Shown here: piece by piece, positions 8,200 through 10,600 of the stretch
Layout of the letters: the number at the start of each line of letters is the position of its first letter
How positions within the stretch are numbered: position 1 is the first letter of the stretch
Assembly: GCA_900618425.1 (NCBI GenBank)
Contig: UZAN01042938.1
Coordinates: forward strand, 1 to 10,600
DNA length: 10,600 nt
Direction: 5' to 3'
From: Echinostoma caproni
Lineage: Eukaryota; Platyhelminthes; Trematoda; Plagiorchiida; Echinostomatidae
Notes under the pieces: model-generated
The model's database searches: none
What the model was told of the DNA's origin: nothing
What the model saw: only the letters and a program-made list of their open reading frames with translations
Translations under genes and position numbers: made by a program

Positions 8200-10370
8200 T
8201 TGTTTTTTGTTTTCGGGCTCATCAGCAGTGCGTGCTTCTTAAATCAGGACCCCAACCGCAAAACTTCACCGTCTAAATTAATTAGGCCATTCACACAAGG
8301 TAATGACCGTCGGGCGTGCAACTCAGAGGTAACAGCGTTGACTCACCAGCAGAAGGCTCACAGTTTTAGTTCTGACGGAGATAAAATTTACGCAATGCTG
8401 ACTAGTCCTAAACAGGACGAAATAGCTGTTCAGTGCTTCTTGTTGGTCTTCACTAAAATTTCTTTCACATTTAGAAAGCTAGTTACTTATCAGGTTTGCG
8501 ACATGTAGCCTACCTGGAATTTCACCAGTTCGAAAGGAATAAACAAAATAATCTACACCTCCCAGGTTGACAAAACGATATAGTGAATGCCCCCATCGCT
8601 CTGGTAGGATTAGTTATCCTTTTAAAAGCGGAAGGCTGCAACACAGGATACTTCGATATCTGTGAAGGTGTCGTGTTTTATTGCTCATTTCTATGAACAG
8701 ATACAAAGACGGGGTCTCTGTGTTGAAAGACAAACACATCCAGAATGGGAGCACAAAGTGGCAAACAAACTCGTTTTCAGTGCATCTTAATCACGTCATT
8801 ACAAAACTAACCCCAGCGGAGGCTGTAACCATTCACCTTCATGAGCTCCCCCCCCCCTGTGTGCTCGAAAGCATTCAAGCTAGCAACGCCGACAACATGG
8901 ACAAGCGATGCGTCATGGAACATCCGAGCAAATGATAATTGACACTCGACGAAGCTCGGTCTCCCATATTAAAAATGGGGAGCAAATATCGTGCAAAGGG
9001 TTGATCGTGACCTTCTTTAATCCTTCCTAAATACCTATTTTTAACTACCAGGTGACTCACCAGACCGGAAAAATACTGCAGACTAGAAATTTCAGCTGTG
9101 GTTCACTTGCACTGTTACCCGGTGAAACCGGGTCCAATGATGATGCGTGATCACAGCTCACATTCCATTCATACATCCTCCTGAATCATTTGTGCATTTG
9201 GTGAGGGAGACGGACCGCTTTTGCCTTTAACCGCTCGTGATAAACAAGTCACTCAACCGTACAAGAACAACTTACCGGACATTGAGAAAGCTTATTGGGT
9301 TTGCCAGAACACTTCAGGTCTGAGTTCTCGGGAAACATACGACGAATACCAGCGTCTCAATCAGCNAAAAAGAAGTCTGGTCACATCAACTGCGAAAAAA
9401 GGAAAGAGCGTTCTCTTCAAATCGGATCGGTTCATAGTGGAATAAATGGGTTCGCAAAGAAGCGAGTGGCCACGGAGGAATTGAGAAATAATGTGAAACC
9501 GTTTGTATTTTCACCCCCTCCCGAGAGCTCTGTTCGTAAATTATATTGGCACCTCAAGAGCTGTGAAAGGTCCAGATAAAGCGGTCGCCTTTCATTACCA
9601 GAAGCACAGACCATTCGGGAGGATATGTGAATGGGACTCAGAGTTTCGATCAAGGCCATTTGACACAGAGTAATCCCATACAAGAATAAATGAACAGAAG
9701 CTGGAAGTTCTACTAGATGGTGGGATTCCAGTTTGGTGAATCATCTGGTATATCTTTTCAAGTTCAACGTAATCTGATGTATCTTCAAGTGAATCCGACT
9801 AATCGCATTCTAACAGGAACCCAACGAAGTGATTGGTGCTTCTGTTATCACACGTCACCGATTGGACCGGGTCTATCGAAACCCCGCCCAGTCCGGATGA
9901 ACTGATTTCTCTAAAGACAAGCAAAATATTGTTATCCCATTTATCTAAACTTTTCCGTTTTAACAGTTTCACCTGCCAGCAAAATCAAACCAATCGGTAT
10001 CGAAAAACTACAGACATATGGGCTACCAAAAGGGCATAAACCTGATATACCACTTTTCCAATATTGTCCAAGAGAAACTCTCCACAACATATTATGGCCA
10101 AGTGGCGAGCTGAAATACTGGAACCGATAAGAAAATCAACTGGGAAAGTGTTGGTACATTTTTCAACACAGTCTACTGACACAGGATTTAATTTTTTTGA
10201 AGCATTGAGTTCCCTTTATCCATTTCATCAAAAAAAGAAGACAAATGTCGCGAGATGTTAACATTTCGCTTAATCTTCTCAGTCGCTGACTTGAAACAAA
10301 CAGGCACATATATAGCATCAGAACACAAGTCCGAAGGCGAACAATTGTTTTCGAATGATTCATAATCGTG
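8200..10370 (+). pseudogene. Second, more decayed CR1-type LINE ORF2
   Basis: Motifs of the same ORF2 type appear in family order over about 2.1 kb. Endonuclease: SEVTALTHQQKAHSFSSDGD followed by KIYA (about 8323-8394), DEIAVQCFL (8416-8442), a DNA remnant at the place of the GDFN motif (about 8600-8640), then STKWQTNSFSVHLNHVITK (about 8749-8805, like TRWR...S.LDLV.T) and HELPP. Linker: KYCRLEISAV (about 9070-9100), ESFVHLV (9183-9203), and KAYWVCQNTSG, ETYDEYQRL and KRSLVTS (about 9286-9391). RT: KQNIVIPFI ahead of the catalytic region (about 9919-9945), EKLQTYGLPKG (10002-10034), WESVGTFFNTVY (10141-10176, like QGSVLGP), and FSVADLK (10276-10296), where the active-site aspartate pair is reduced to one. 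Frameshifts and stops are many, and the span 9450-9890 is poorly matched. It is older than the first relic, and its start and end are uncertain. Confidence 0.62.
9117..9133. repeat. Perfect 7-bp hairpin inside the LINE relic
   Basis: The sequences acccggt (9117-9123) and accgggt (9127-9133) are exact reverse complements separated by gaa. The hairpin lies within the decayed linker of the second LINE and is probably incidental. Confidence 0.45.
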
Positions 10371-10600
10371 CCTGTACAGATCATATAAGGGTTTGTTGTT
10401 AGTGGGGACACATTTTCACGCTGGGTCAAAGGGTCATTTGGGATGAGGAGAGGAGAGGGGAGAGGTAAGCTCTATGTGTCTGTGTTCGGGTGAGACTGAT
10501 TGTGATTGGAGTGGTGGTGCTGATGTTGATGATCAATTTGGGGCCAGGGTAAGTGGAGAGCTTGAACCAGTCGCTTTTGTGCACATAGTTCTGGTGCGAA
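10371..10600. other. Unassigned right edge with a purine run and splice-donor-like sites
   Basis: LINE motifs fade out here. A 21-base run of only A and G (10445-10465) is followed directly by taagc, making a GAGAG|GTAAGC donor-like site at about 10464. A second donor-like site, CCAGG|GTAAGT, lies near 10546-10556. The G/T-rich stretch 10466-10556 has no recognised coding content and runs off the window, so a plus-strand exon can be neither claimed nor excluded. Confidence 0.3.

Noticed and set aside
8848..8857. A run of ten C, and another of eight at 167-174
   Set aside because: These are isolated homopolymers of little meaning and are also frequent sites of sequencing or assembly error.
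9366..9366. Ambiguous base inside the second LINE
   Set aside because: It is an assembly artefact. It falls in a decayed region and does not decide any call.
1..10600. CRISPR array, prokaryotic operon, phage or defence system
   Set aside because: There are no regularly spaced direct repeats, no clustered long open frames and no ribosome-binding-site-led starts. All signs point to eukaryotic non-coding DNA with relics.

Overview
The window looks like a piece of draft genome from a metazoan, most likely a flatworm and perhaps a trematode. Nothing in it is prokaryotic: there are no operons, no ribosome-binding-site-led reading frames and no long open frames. The longest stop-to-stop stretches are only 60-120 codons. 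Recognisable protein signatures are scattered across frames and broken by stops and indels, splice signals are present, and there is a tRNA-derived SINE. The flatworm assignment is an inference from the combination of a CR1-type LINE, Ty3/gypsy-type remnants and a tRNA-headed SINE. It has not been checked against any database. There is one ambiguous base at 9366.

The best candidate for a host gene is a single exon on the minus strand (3911-4173). It encodes the last membrane segment and cytoplasmic tail of a major facilitator superfamily (MFS) transporter. It is bounded by a good acceptor and a good donor, and a short in-phase terminal exon may follow at 3587-3619. No upstream exon could be recognised up to the window edge.

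Most of the rest reads as a graveyard of retroelements, nearly all on the plus strand, opposite to the transporter exon. In order: a tRNA-like SINE on the minus strand (about 461-600); a decayed CR1-type LINE ORF2 with endonuclease, linker, reverse transcriptase and C-terminal region (about 716-2960, clear RT motifs including a mutated FADN active site); a tentative BEL/Pao RT remnant (about 3430-3723); a tentative RNase H remnant (about 4453-4659); a Ty3/gypsy pol relic in the order RT end, RNase H, integrase (about 5377-6990); a second gypsy-like RT fragment (about 7430-8000); and a second, more decayed CR1-type ORF2 running from endonuclease to the RT active site (about 8200-10370).

The first LINE is secure. 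The second LINE and the gypsy RNase H rest on several weak motifs found in the right order and spacing. The BEL, first RNase H and integrase calls are weaker, because reading decayed motifs across three frames invites over-fitting. Nothing in the window appears to encode a working mobile element, a defence system or an RNA gene, and I found no convincing new system. The unexplained stretches are listed as such.
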